DNA of 64,000 nucleotides from the NCBI GenBank assembly GCA_947561395.2, contig OX387194.1:15486048-15550047 (forward strand). The letters run 5' to 3'. The stretch is from Buxus sempervirens. Lineage: Eukaryota; Streptophyta; Magnoliopsida; Buxales; Buxaceae. The translations under genes were made by a program, and so were the position numbers. This document shows, piece by piece, positions 46,298 to 57,639 of the stretch; the stretch's first letter is position 1, and each line of letters starts with the position of its first letter. The notes under the pieces were generated by a model. That model was not told the origin of the DNA, made no database searches, and was given only the letters and a program-made list of their open reading frames with translations.

Positions 46298-47016
46298 CAA
46301 AAAATGATGTAAAAGTGTAATTTCTTGGTTCGGTTGGACCTGATCCGGTCTAAACCATTCCCTTAAACCACTTGGGCTATCTTAAGCCCATTTTTGGACT
46401 TTGGGCCTAGATAGGCCCATCAAGATCCCTTTGGCACACTTGTGGGGCCCACTTTTGACTAGTCCATACCAGGCTTGTTTTGAATAAACAGGCCCAAGAC
46501 CACTTGACTCTTGGCTAATGGGCCAAATCCAAACCCATTAAGCCCATGAAATATGTAAATAAGTAAATAACCAAATGGGTTAACCAATAACCCAACTGGG
46601 CCCTAGGCCCAACCATGGCAGCCCACGGGTCTTCCAACGGGACCCGGGTCCGACCCACTTCACTTAAATAAATAAAAAGATAAAATCAAATAAAAGGGGA
46701 CCCACACCTTCAGAGGGCCCCGCCAGACCCAATAAAAAGCATGCTGGTCTAGGAAGGGTGAACTTGACTCAAAAACCAGGGAGACCCGAGGGACCCATCA
46801 AACCGACGGAGCGGACCGGGGTGTCTTTAGGACTTCCCCGGATCGTAACCGAGGACTTAGCTAGAACTCTGAAAAGCCGCGGACCAAACTTAGACCCGAT
46901 TAGGGCAAAACCGTGTCTGCCTGCACTCTCAGGCAGTGGCGACTCTGAATGTCCCGAGGCACGCACCAAAGGTGCGCCCGGTGTGCGATCAAGGCCAGGT
47001 TTAGGTGCGCACAGCT

Positions 47017-47034
47017 TGGCGACTCTGCTGGGGA
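47017..47034 (+). other. Element A primer binding site
   Basis: TGGCGACTCTGCTGGGGA, 3 bp after the LTR end, identical to the PBS of B. Its complement ends GCCA, as a tRNA 3' end should. Confidence 0.93.
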
Positions 47035-48323
47035 CACCCTCAACCCAGTCGGACCCTGGTTATCAAATGAGTAAACCTAGGTGGATATAAGCAGATTTAG
47101 GAAGTACTTCTTGTTCAACCTTAGTGGTTTATGGAACTTATGCAATTACATAATATTGGGGGATCCTGTCACAAGGACGAGATAATTTCCTAAGGAAATT
47201 GGAATTTAAGCGGTTCCCTGTGACCCTCCATTTACCTGGGGATCCACCCAAACATTGTATTGCATACTGTTCTGTATTCTCACTATAAAAGTGATATTAA
47301 GGAACCCTTAATCAGCCTACTATCCGAGAATCACCCGATTAGACACAGCACTTGGCCCCATTGCACATACAAGCACTTCACTACACCGTGAATGAATTTT
47401 TTTTACTGCATGGGGTGACATGCACGAGGGAGTCTGCATGGATGATCCGAACTGAATGCTGTCTACAACATGTGAATGCTCTTCTTAACCAAAACCTAGA
47501 TCTCTCTAGCAGCCACCCTTCTTCAATCGAGAAACTTTCTTTTGGGATGGTATTAGCCCTACGCTCCTGTGTCTTGCCGGGGAAAGCAGGGTAAACCCAT
47601 CTCCCCAGGTTTCTAGATTCTTCAAGCGCCATTGGTTTCTTGCCATGGTACGCGAAGGGTCTAGTACTTGGCTCAGACCCTTGAAGGCAGGTGCCTTGGG
47701 CTGGGTATCCTTCCCCACCTATTACTTCTGATAAACCCTGATGTGAGCATGAACATGAATGAACAAATAAGGGTAAAATTAATCTGGGGCATTAACCCCC
47801 ACCTGTGTTGGTCTTAACCCTAATTTAAGGAAATTAACTCGATTTAATCCGTGCATTCAAGTCGGTCTTAGTTCAGTCGAAAGCCGGCCAGATCAGACAG
47901 AAATGGGTCAGAACAGGGGCAGAAAAACCCTAGAGATAGGATTTCAGCCCACCTGCCGAATGGCAAATTTGTACCCTCCTTTTGGGTTCTCAACAACCCT
48001 AAAGGTGATTCTCTTTTCAGATTTATTTTTGTAAATTTCACCCTCGAAGGCAAGTTGTAAATATTGTTTTCAGTCCGACACTAGGGGCAGATGAAAGAGC
48101 AGATGAAAGAAAAGGCCGGCTAAGATCTGAATGCGTTTTCCAAACATTTAAAGGACATAACCTTTAAAACCCCATAACTTGAATGCTTGGATTTGATTTT
48201 TGATTGCATAAACTGCTTAGGCATTGATTTAATTTTTGCATATCTTGTTGCATGCCTTAGACTAATTTAGAGTTTTTGGTGGAAAACCCTAAATTGACTT
48301 GGAATTTCAATCGGATAGTCGGC
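47035..48323 (+). other. Element A leader
   Basis: About 1.3 kb between PBS and ORF1. No domain or tandem repeat is recognised; short reading frames on either strand look random. It presumably holds packaging signals, which cannot be read by eye. Confidence 0.6.
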
Positions 48324-49757
48324 ATGGCATCTTCATCCTCGACTGAGAGAGTTCGCTTCCCTAGGATAGAGAAGTGTGCCTTTGATACCCCTTGGATCCG
48401 TTCTTGGACAAGGCAATTGCAAGGAGATGAGCAAATTAAATGGGAACAGAAATACCATATGGGACAAACTCTGTCCCTGTTAAATTTGCCCATTAATTGG
48501 GACATGATTCAGGCGGCCCTACCTTTCTGGGATCCCCAACTTTCACTCTTTAGGTTTGGAACTAATGAGTTGACACCCACAATTGAGGAATTTGAACTAT
48601 TCCTCCGATTTCGTGACCATGGAGAACCAGCTAGGCCAAGTCTCAAAGATAGCTACAAGAATGAAGCTTGTACTTTCTTTGGCCTACCAAGATGAGAATT
48701 CCAGACATTAGGAGGTGACCAAGCATTCACGCGGGTTTCTAAAACCTTCCTTGCTGAAAAGATAAGGGATAAAAAGCAGGAAAGACCCCGTGTTTGGTGG
48801 GACACCTTCACCCTCGTGGTTCTGTCACAACTCTTTTTTCCTACTGGGGGAGACACCATTAATTTGGCCCTCATGGAAATTGTAGACCAACTCCAAGTGA
48901 AATTTCGAATTGCACCACTGATCCTTGCTCAGCTATATCATGCCTTGACCATGACCAAGAACGGAACTAGGAGGTTTCAGGGATGCGCTCCTCTCCTACA
49001 CATTTGGCTCCAAGATCACCTGATGGTTGCTGAACCTGTCAGCCCACGTTATGGGTACGTCCGTGACAATGTCACATTGATGGCCCGAAGAAAGATTAGA
49101 CCAGACTTACCCTCCAGAGAGGACTGGTTTGACCACTTTCTCCAACTGAAAGGAGAAACGGATATAAGATGGGGAGGCACATTTGACCAGACATATACTC
49201 CCGTCATAGCCTTCAGGAAAAGACACTGCCTAGCCTTGATAGGCTTGACCCATGCCATGCCATACTATCCGGTTCGAATTCTGAGACAGTTTGGGAAGTC
49301 TCAGGGAATACCAATCAAAGATGAGGCGGAAGGATTAACTGGCCCACTTACATGGGAATTGAAGAAAAAATTGGTGAAGGAATGGCAACACGTGCACATA
49401 CTCCAAGAGGACATTTTCACTGCATCCGATGTTCGTAAGTACGAACAATGGATTGCTCGAGAAACTGGCCTAGACAGCCCACCTCCTCTCCATATCGTCA
49501 CCTCTGACGATATCCCAGTTCCGCCCCCTGACACATACAGGGATAGGGTGGCCGAACTGCGGGAATCTCATTCTCGGATCCACCGTGCATACGTGGATTC
49601 CGAGCGTAAAAACAAGCAGGCCAATGAGGCCCTTCAACAGCAGCTTGACACCATGCGCAGATGCGCAAAAGAGGACCGACGTCTGCGGAATAAACTTCTG
49701 CGCGCCTTGAAAAGGCGAGACGTGTCCTCTCATTATGATGATGACCAACCTAGCTAG
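48324..49757 (+). pseudogene. Element A ORF1 (one in-frame stop)
   Basis: Extra ORF between leader and gag, typical of Ogre elements; its role is unknown. ATG at 48324 (MASSSSTERV). The N-terminal half has FRFGTNELTPTIEEFELFLR, homologous to the antisense gene in B. The frame meets TGA at 48693-48695 and continues in the same frame to TAG at 49757, so the only break is one codon of CGA-to-TGA type. The second half has YHALTMTKNGTRRFQGCAPLL, YYPVRILRQFGKSQG, then a charged coiled-coil C-terminus (LRESHSRIHRAYVDSERKNK). About 477 codons in all. It resembles a plant domain-of-unknown-function family that occurs with Tat elements. Whether readthrough gives product is untested. Confidence 0.82.
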
Positions 49758-49879
49758 GCTCTGGGTTTGTTTATTTTGTTTAATCATGTAATTGCTTGTT
49801 CTAAATTTTGGCATTGTACTTCTTTTTTCATGAAGAATTTTGTGCTAAATTTAATAAAGTCAATTAAGACATCCGCAAA

Positions 49880-50345
49880 CTCCTTTTTCAAACAGTCAGG
49901 CCCGAATCCTTCAACTCTAAAACTTTCAGGCGATCTGAATAAAGAACTCGCCAAATCCTTAAACCCAAGGGTTCTGAATAAAGAACACCCAATTCTTACC
50001 AACTTCCCCATATTCCGAAATTATCAATTTCAAATTTGAGTCTTAAATCTGTAAGGGTTCTGAATAAAGAACACCCAATTCAAAATTTTCAGGCGATCTG
50101 AGTAAAGAACTCGCCAAATTGTTTGAATCTTTAAACTAAAGGGTTCTAAATAAAGAACACCCCATTTTCTTTACCAACTCTAAAACTTTCAGGCAATCTG
50201 AATAAAGAACTTGCCAAAGGAATTTTTAAACCCAAGAGGGTTCTGAGTAAAGAACACCCCATCCTTACCAACTCTCAAACTTTCAAGTTTCAAGTTTAAG
50301 TCTTAAAACCCCAGGGTTCTGAATAAAGAACACCCTATCCATTGA
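49880..50345 (+). repeat. Tandem array 1 in A spacer, about 86 bp
   Basis: Alternating half-units GGTTCTGAATAAAGAACACCC and AGGCGATCTGAATAAAGAACTCGCC. The first motif recurs at about 49969, 50055, 50139, 50226 and 50313, giving a period near 86 bp. Noncoding. Confidence 0.8.
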
Positions 50346-50394
50346 GCTCAGATCACACCCGTCTGATTTAAAAAAATCACACGGTCAGCCTATG

Positions 50395-50955
50395 GGGCAC
50401 TGATGCCACTGGTATTTAAACCAGAAAATTGGCAGAGGATCGTCCTAGTATAGCATACCCCGTTGTGTAGCACCAAGGTCAAGCAACTAAGCTAACGACT
50501 AAGGTACGCTCGGGTATCCCTAGCCAAACTTTTAGGGCACTGAAGCCACTGGTGTTTAAACCAGAAAATTGGTGGAAGATCGTCCTGGCATAGCATACCC
50601 CGTTGTGTGGCACCAAGGTCAAGCAACTAAGCTAACGACTAAGGTACGCTCGGGTATCCCTAGCCAAACTTTTAGGGCACTGAAGCCACTGGTGTTTAAA
50701 CCAGAAAATTGGTGGAAGATCGTCCTAGCATAGCATACCCCGTTGTGTGGCACCAAGGTTAAGCAACTAAGCTAACGACTAAGGTACGCTCGGGTATCCC
50801 TAGCCAAACTTTTAGGGCACCGAAGCCACTGGTGTTTAAACCAGAAAATTGGTGGAAGATCGTCCTGGCATAGCCTTCCCCGTTGTGAGGCGTCAAAGTC
50901 AATGGTGATTGAACCAACGACTAGCTAAGACACGCCCGGGAACTACTAGCCAAAG
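50395..50955 (+). repeat. Tandem array 2 in A spacer, 140 bp
   Basis: Four units starting at GGGCACTGA/CGAAGCC: 50395, 50535, 50675 and 50815, exactly 140 bp apart. The first three are nearly identical; the fourth diverges after about 60 bp. Noncoding. Confidence 0.95.
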
Positions 50956-51089
50956 TTAGGTGCTGAAACCATCAGAGATTAAACTGAAAATTGGTTAAGG
51001 TACACCTGGGTGCTGCTGTTCAGCTCACCCCCTGCGGAGACTTGACATAGTCCAACCTCGTGATACTGAGCTCAAACCAACCTTTTAAA
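50956..51089 (+). other. Spacer between arrays 2 and 3 of element A
   Basis: Single-copy-looking noncoding sequence joining the two arrays. Confidence 0.6.
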
Positions 51090-52052
51090 CAGGGTTCTCT
51101 CCCCCAGCCGTTTGGCTAAAACAGACCAGTCTAAACCGGGTTCTCTCTCCCAACCGCTTGGTTAAAACAGATCAGTTCAGGGTTCTCTCCCCCAGCCGTT
51201 TGGCTAAAACAGACCAGTCTAAACCGGGTTCTCTCTCCCAACCGCTTGGTTAAAACAGATCAGTTCAGGGTTCTCTCCCCCAGCCGTTTGGCTAAAACAG
51301 ACCAGTCTAAACCGGGTTCTCTCTCCCAACCGCTTGGTTAAAACAGATCAGTTCAGGGTTCTCTCCCCCAGTCGTTTGGCTAAAACAGATCAGTCTAAAC
51401 CGGGTTCTCTCTCCCAACCACTTGGTTAAAACAGATCAGTTCAGGGTTCTCTCTCCCAGCCGTTTGGCTAAAACAGACCAGTCTAAACCGGGTTCTCTCC
51501 CCCAGCCGTTTGGCTAAAACAGACCAGTCTAAACCGGATTCTCTCTCCTAACCGCTTGGTTAAAACAGATCAGTTCAGGGTTCTCTCCCCCAGCCGTTTG
51601 GCTAAAACAGACCAGTCTAAACCGGGTTCTCTCTCCCAACCGCTTGGTTAAAACAGATCAGTTCAGGGTTCTCTCCCCCAGCCGTTTGGCTAAAACAGAC
51701 CAGTCTAAACCGGATTCTCTCCCCCAGCCGTTTGGCTAAAACAGACCAGTCTAAACCGGATTCTCTCTCCCAACCGTTTGGTTAAAACAGATCAATTTAG
51801 GGTTCTCTCCCCCAGCCGTTTGGCTAAAATAGACCAGTCTAAACCGGGTTCTCTCTCCCAACCGCTTGGTTAAAACAGATCAGTTTAGGGTTCTCTCCCC
51901 CAGCCGTTTGGCTAAAACAGACCAGTCTAAATCGGGTTCTCTCTCCCAACCGTTTGGTTAAAACAGATCAATTCCGGGTTCTCTCTCCCAGCCATTTGGC
52001 TAAAACAGACCAGTCTAAACCGGGTTCTCTTTCCCAGCCGTTCGGCTAAAAT
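51090..52052 (+). repeat. Tandem array 3 in A spacer, 88-bp dimer
   Basis: About 11 copies of an 88-bp higher-order unit made of two related monomers (46 and 42 bp). One contains CCCAGCCGTTTGGCTAAAAC, the other CCCAACCGCTTGGTTAAAAC. Starts at 51092, 51180, 51268 and 51356 are spaced exactly 88 bp apart; later units include one-monomer losses. Each monomer contains the inverted repeat AGCCGTTTGGCT. Ends about 160 bp before the gag ATG. Confidence 0.95.
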
Positions 52053-52213
52053 AGATCAAGCTTAAGAATCTCTATCACTTTCAAAATAATCCAAATGAAT
52101 TAATCTTTTATGCCTCTAATATAAGTTGCACTAATATCTGCCGGTTGCCCTTCACAGGTACCAAAATTGCTTCTCAAAGCCCTTACTTGTTAAGATCTAG
52201 GAGAAGACTTGAG

Positions 52214-54352
52214 ATGGAGCAGCCAAGAGAACAGACCTCACCAGGACAGGACCAGGCAGAGTCCAGCCAGGCACAGACGGTGACTGATCTACAACAGAGG
52301 ATTGACAGTATGGGGACTATTATTCAAGAGTTAATGGCAGAATTAAGAGAACTCAGGATGGCTCCCCCTGCTGCACCAGTGACCCTGCAGCAACCAATTG
52401 CTCCACCGCAGATGGATGCTCTACCACCATACCCTGCGTACCCAGCTCCGTTGGTACCACCTCCACCTCCGCAAGCTGTGCCTCTTCCTCAGGTTATTGC
52501 ACCTACCCAACTAGGGCAAGAAGAGGAAGATTGGTATAGAACACAGCAGGCCCAGTTTGATGAAAAGATGGCAGCCACTAAGTCAGAGGTAGATGCTTTG
52601 CGTGAAGAGCTGAAAAGCCTACGACCCAGTGCGGTCCCCATAGAGGCTACTTTAGACAGCCTCTGCTTCTTCTCCGATGTTCAACTTCCTCCGAAATTCA
52701 AGTGCCCTGACTTGCATCAATTTGACGGCACCGGGTGTCCGTTAAATCATCTAAGGTCATACTCTGGAGATATGTGTCAATATGCCAAGGATGAAAAAAT
52801 TATGATACAGTTCTTTCAGAGATCGCTGACAGGGGCAGCATACAGTTGGTTTTTGGGTCTGGATAAGACTAAGATTAAGAGTTGGAACGATTTAGCCGCC
52901 AAGTTCATTCGGCAGTACCGTTTGAACAGTCAGATTGTGCAAACTAGGGCTGAACTACAAAGGTTGACAAAGAAGAATCAGGAATCTGTGCGAGAATATG
53001 CCAAGAGATGGAAAGAATTGGCGACCCTAGTCCAACCCCCACTACTTGAGCAAGAGATGACATCCTTGTTCATTGCATCACTTGGACAGCCATTCTTTTC
53101 CCTGCTACTGGGGCAGAGCACTTCTAATTTCAATGACTTGATTCTGACGGCAGACAGAATTGAAGATGCGGTCAGGGCTGGAAAGATAGATGGCAGTGGC
53201 CAAGGCCCTACACAGAGAAGGGCTGCGACAGGACAAAGTGGCAGAAGTCAGGGGCAAGAGCCTAGGAGGCAGGAAACTCAGGCTGTTAATTATATACAGC
53301 CAACGCAGCCTTACTATATCTCTCAAAGGCCTGAAGGCCAGGGGCAACCCATGAGAAGAACCAGAGAAGAGGCAGAGGCAAGAATGAAGAGGGTTTTTAC
53401 CCCGCTACCTTATGCACCTGCAGAACTATTGGCCACACTGCTGAAGAAGGGGTACTTACAGATCAAGCCTCCAAATCCTCGAATGGTAAATTCACGAAAC
53501 TATAATGTGGCAGAAAGATGTGAATACCATTCTGGAGCTCCTGGGCATTCAACTAATCGATGCTGGGACTTGAGGCATGATATACAGGATCTAATAGACA
53601 GCAAGAAGATCTCTGTAGATCCCCCAGCACCAACAGCACCTACTCCTCCTACTGGTACAACCACCAACCCCCTCCCCGACCATAATAAGGCTTCTGGCAG
53701 CGGAACAGTACATCAGGTCATCAGTGACCAGGGCAATGAAGTACAGTTTGACCCCTCTATGTTGATTGGGCGACCGGGACAAATTGTCAGGATATACCTC
53801 CAAGGAGAGATAGTAAAGCAGCAAGTATGCCTCATTAACGGAGAGGATGACGAAGAAACCTTCTTGGGATTCCCTCTGGTGCATTTCAACTTTCCCGAAC
53901 CAGAGCCTTTCTATCCTCCACCTGTCCCAAATTCACCCCCACTAAACATCTTCGACATGATGAACCCATTCAATGAGCCTGTGGACTTCCTATTAGAACC
54001 ACCCACCCTTAACTTACACCAACTTCACCTTGACCCAACCTACTCCGCTGTACCTCCACCTTACCAATTCCTACCCATGTACCATGATTCTACCATCACT
54101 TCCACTAAAAGAGAAGTCGATCGGATCACCCGTTCTGGTCTATACATAAACCCTAACCCTCCACCTACACCAGAGGGAGAGACTAGTGAAGAAAGAACAA
54201 GGAAAGAAAAAGGGAAGGATGTGGCCACTGAAATACCACAGACCCACAAAAAGAAAGGGAAGGCCCCAGAAGAAGAGATTGAAAAACTCCACTATAGTGC
54301 CTTCACTCCGGAGTATGATCTAGTGCAGCAGTTGAATAAGACACCAGCCTAG
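52214..54352 (+). CDS. gag: Element A gag (first part of gag-pol frame)
   Basis: Capsid/nucleocapsid precursor. ATG at 52214 (MEQPREQ); the frame is open from 52145, just after CTTCACAG|GTAC. N-terminal coiled coil (LQQRIDSMGTIIQELMAELREL), a Pro-rich segment, then the retrotransposon gag core at about 52660-53120 (LPPKFKCPDLHQFDGTGCPL, FQRSLTGAAYSWF, RQYRLNSQIV). Conserved FTPLPYAPAELLATLL follows, then a zinc-knuckle-like C-x2-H-SGAPGH-x4-C at about 53519-53560. After a Pro-rich linker and a basic stretch it stops at TAG 54350-54352, in LNKTPA; the B homologue has a CAG there. The frame continues without shift into protease. Confidence 0.92.
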   Translation: MEQPREQTSPGQDQAESSQAQTVTDLQQRIDSMGTIIQELMAELRELRMAPPAAPVTLQQPIAPPQMDALPPYPAYPAPLVPPPPPQAVPLPQVIAPTQLGQEEEDWYRTQQAQFDEKMAATKSEVDALREELKSLRPSAVPIEATLDSLCFFSDVQLPPKFKCPDLHQFDGTGCPLNHLRSYSGDMCQYAKDEKIMIQFFQRSLTGAAYSWFLGLDKTKIKSWNDLAAKFIRQYRLNSQIVQTRAELQRLTKKNQESVREYAKRWKELATLVQPPLLEQEMTSLFIASLGQPFFSLLLGQSTSNFNDLILTADRIEDAVRAGKIDGSGQGPTQRRAATGQSGRSQGQEPRRQETQAVNYIQPTQPYYISQRPEGQGQPMRRTREEAEARMKRVFTPLPYAPAELLATLLKKGYLQIKPPNPRMVNSRNYNVAERCEYHSGAPGHSTNRCWDLRHDIQDLIDSKKISVDPPAPTAPTPPTGTTTNPLPDHNKASGSGTVHQVISDQGNEVQFDPSMLIGRPGQIVRIYLQGEIVKQQVCLINGEDDEETFLGFPLVHFNFPEPEPFYPPPVPNSPPLNIFDMMNPFNEPVDFLLEPPTLNLHQLHLDPTYSAVPPPYQFLPMYHDSTITSTKREVDRITRSGLYINPNPPPTPEGETSEERTRKEKGKDVATEIPQTHKKKGKAPEEEIEKLHYSAFTPEYDLVQQLNKTPA

Positions 54353-54868
54353 ATATCCATTATGCGTCTCTTATTGGATTCAGACAAACATAAAGACGTA
54401 CTTATGAAAATACTGGGTGATACTCATGTACCTGACGACATCAGCCCTGAGCAACTGGAGACAGTAATGTCTATAATTGCTTCGCCAGAAGCCATCTCCT
54501 TTTCCTCAGCAGACTTGCCCCCTGAAGGTTATAATCACACAGAACCTCTGTTTATCACTGTAAGGTGCTCCGACTTGATAGTGAGACGGGTCATGATCGA
54601 TAACGGGTCAGCTCTGAATATCTGCCCAATCAGGACCTTCCACAGTCTGCAGCTGAACGCTGATTTAATCAAGCCTAGCTCCAACAATGTCCGCGGGTTT
54701 GACAATGCCAAGAAGGATTCCCTTAGGGAAGTTACTTTGGAAGTTACAATTGCTGAAAGGGCCTTCTTCATTACCTTTGAGTTAATGGACATCAATGCCT
54801 ACTTTAATTTGCTGATATGAAGACCTTGGTTACATCAAGCAGGCGCAGTCCCGTCCACCTTATATCGA
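54353..54868 (+). CDS. Element A aspartic protease segment
   Basis: Same frame as gag. Protease active site VMIDNGSALNICP at about 54590-54625, with DNG in place of DTG/DSG, and a downstream RGFDNAKKDSLREVTLEVTI strand region. A TGA at 54818-54820 replaces the Gly of the LL(I)GRPWLH motif; RPWLHQAGAVPSTLY follows in frame. Cleaves the polyprotein if expressed. Bounded by two single-codon stops, so it could be made only by readthrough or by intact sister copies. Confidence 0.88.
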
Positions 54869-56560
54869 ATGATCCGATTCATTTCGGGAAATCAATTGAT
54901 CACAGTGCATGCAGAAAATCACAGAGAATTTGAACAAGGAGGGGTACCTGTGATTGATTATGAGCTTCCTACTTCCCTGAACTTCCAAGCTATTGAAATA
55001 GTGCAGATAAACAGCATTCCTACTCCTCTGCAATCAGACTTGTCCCGCAAAAGGAAAAGGAAGAACATGTTCGGTGCTGCTGAATGCGCCGACTGGGGCC
55101 TCCGAGTAGGAGAAGGTTTAGGCAAGTATAAGCAAGGCATCAAGTCTGCAATCCAGCCATGTGACAAATCTGTGGGCTTTGGATTGGGGTTTGTTCTTGA
55201 ACCTGAAGACTATGCCAGGCTATTTGGCATGAAAGCTGAACGGAAGAGGGCACGAGCCAAAGGAAGGGACCCACATTGGCCCATTTGTGTACAGGGCCAG
55301 TTATACCATCACTTTGCCAATATGGAGAGGGAAGCTGTACAAGCCATTCAGAACATAGTCCCCCAGGGATGGGGCGATGAGTTCAATGATCCAGTTGAGC
55401 AAGCGGAAGCTAATTATCTGCAAAGGTTATGGGATGAACCTCCCTTGCCCCAGGAGACAGTTATAGAAGAGAACTCAGAGGCTCTCAGTGGGATGATGGA
55501 AGAACTGTCTACTCTATTCTCTTGGCAATCAGTTGACACCGAAAAACCAGCTATCCCAGAAGAAGCATTTGACTATCCATCAGATGATGCCGGGGCACCG
55601 CCAACTGAGACTGAAGAAGAAGAGCCGGCTCAGTACATCTACATGATGGAAAGCCAGGATAGTTCAGGAGAACCCACTCCAAGGCAAAGGTCTCCCCCAC
55701 CTCCTATCTGCATTGTACACCCAAGTACAAGGGATGGTCTGAGTCAGATGTTCCAGAATATGCCCCAAGTATTGGGACTGCCCACTGAGCTGGCTTATCA
55801 TGAGACTTATGGTAATTGGGCCCCTGACGAACATTCTTCCAGCAGGAGGGATGAATCATCAGTAAAATCTGCAACCAAGGCATTGCCCAAGGTGGAACCA
55901 CCCCACGAAGTCACTATTCTGGTACCAGGGACTGTCATCCGCCGCGGGGTATGGATCAGTGTATCATCAGAGGATTCAAGTCAGAATCAACCGAAGAAGG
56001 GCACAGCTGATGACCCCATCTGCATTTCCTCTGACAGCAGCATCAGCATGATACAAACCGGGAAGGTGAATGCGGTGACCGCTGTAACCAAGGGCAAGCA
56101 CGCATTGCAGAACTGGAGTTCGACGCCACTTGCCACTCGCAAAGCCGAACTACCACAGGGAGTTTCTTCTACTTTTGAAATTCCCCCTGTAGATATTGCT
56201 GCACTTTTTAATAAATGCGTGAAGTCTTTTGATTATTTTTCTGCTTCTGTGAATAATTCTACAAGTAAGCAAACTCAAAATCACAACCTTAGTATCAATT
56301 TCGACGCACACCTGAAAAATTCGGAGCGTGAGATAGATAATCAGGCTGCCAAAATCAAACAAAAACAAAAAGGTCAAAAAGAACAAAAAGAAATCCAAAG
56401 TGTCGAGCATGAATCAGATAGCGACACTTACTCATCACAACCCAATGATTCAGGAATTATCCCCAATGTTCCTTATGAACTTAAGGATAATGATGAATCA
56501 TGGGAAACCCCACCTGAAATCCAATTTGCCTTAGACAGACTTGAAAAAGGTCTCCAGGCT
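54869..56560 (+). CDS. Element A protease-RT linker with G-patch-like module
   Basis: About 560 open codons. At about 55040-55200 a basic RKRKRKN stretch and the Gly-rich GLRVGEGLGKYKQG ... SVGFGLGF module resemble a G-patch RNA-binding segment, known in this position. The rest is acidic and low-complexity with many Ser, Pro, Asp and Lys. The linker stays open in the same frame as both protease and RT, so no intron is needed here, unlike the pea Ogre model in which an intron lies in this region. Confidence 0.75.
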
Positions 56561-57500
56561 AATATTGAGGAAACTGAACCTATCAACATAGGTGACACAG
56601 CACAACCAAGGATTCTCCAAGTTGGTAAAAAGCTGTCTCAATTACAGAAAACACAGATAACTGATTTTCTAAAATCCTACACTGATGTGTTTGCATGGTC
56701 ATATGAGGATATGCCTGGGTTAGACATGGATTTAGTTGTGCACCGGTTACCTATAAAGTCTGAGGCCACACCAGTGAAGCAAAAACTCAGACTCATGAAA
56801 CCAGAATGGGCCCTGAAGATCAAAGAAGAGGTCACCAAGCAGCTAAAAGCTGGGTTCTTGAAAGTTACCAATTACCCAGAATGGTTAGCAAACATTGTGC
56901 CAGTCCCCAAGAAAGATGGAAGGGTCAGGATGTGTGTCGACTACAGGGATCTGAACAAGGCAAGCCCAAAAGATGACTTCCCATTGCCACACATTGATAT
57001 ATTGGTTGATAATACTGCAACTCATTCCATGTTCTCCTTTATGGATGGATTCTTTGGATATAATCAGATACGAATGGCACCTGAAGACATGGAAAAGACA
57101 TCCTTTATCACGCATTGGGGCACATATTGCTATAAAGTGATGCCATTTGGGTTAAAGAATGCAGGCGCCACATACCAGCGAGCAATGACCTTGTTATTCC
57201 ACGATCTGATGCACAAAGAAATGGAAGTATACGTGGATGACATGATTGCAAAGTCAAAAGAAGAGGAAAGTCATTTGGTGAACCTTGGAAAGGTGTTTGA
57301 CAGGCTCAGGGAATGCAAGCTCAGGCTGAACCCGAATAAGTGTGTATTCGGCGTTACCTCAGGGAAGCTACTTGGATTCATCGTGGGGAAACAAGGAATT
57401 GAGGTTGATCCTGTCAAAGTGAAGGCAATTCTGGAGATGCCTCCCCCATCCACAGAAAAAGAAGTAAGAGGTTTCCTTGGCAGATTACAGTACATCAGTC
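56561..57500 (+). CDS. Element A reverse transcriptase
   Basis: Motifs in order: FAWSYEDMPGLD, LANIVPVPKKDGRVRMCVDY, FSFMDGFFGYNQIRM, FITHWGTYCYK, PFGLKNAGATYQ and catalytic YVDD (57230-57241), then VFGVTSGKLLGFIV and KEVRGFLGRLQYISRF. Two conserved positions are changed: FSGYNQ to FFGYNQ and TPWGT to THWGT (element B keeps the usual residues), so activity of this copy is doubtful. No stop codon. Confidence 0.93.
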
Positions 57501-57639
57501 GGTTCATAGCACAGATGACTCCCGTGTGCGAACCAATATTTAAATTGCTAAAGAAGGATAACCCAGTAATCTGGAATGAGGATTGCCAAGAAGCGTTTGA
57601 CAAAATCAAGGCCTATTTAATGGGTCCGCCAACTTTGGT

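Larger units (their letters stand above)
44616..47013 (+). repeat. Element A 5' LTR
   Basis: TGTTAGCACCTG ... GTGCGCACA. U3 holds the GTTCCAACGCAACTG-type repeats and a palindrome array (45179-45390); TATAAATA at 45403-45410. A downstream array with the same motif lies at 46186-46297. The U5 part has GGCCC-rich sequence and the PBS-like TGGCGACTCT at 46937-46946. Related to the D LTRs over U5 but about 0.8-1 kb shorter. Confidence 0.97.

Noticed and set aside
50395-52052. Possible CRISPR-like array
   Set aside because: No spacers: units are contiguous satellites inside a eukaryotic retrotransposon.
54869-56560. Ogre-type intron between protease and RT in element A
   Set aside because: The frame is open and in phase throughout and no frameshift needs removing; the two nearby stops are single-codon changes.
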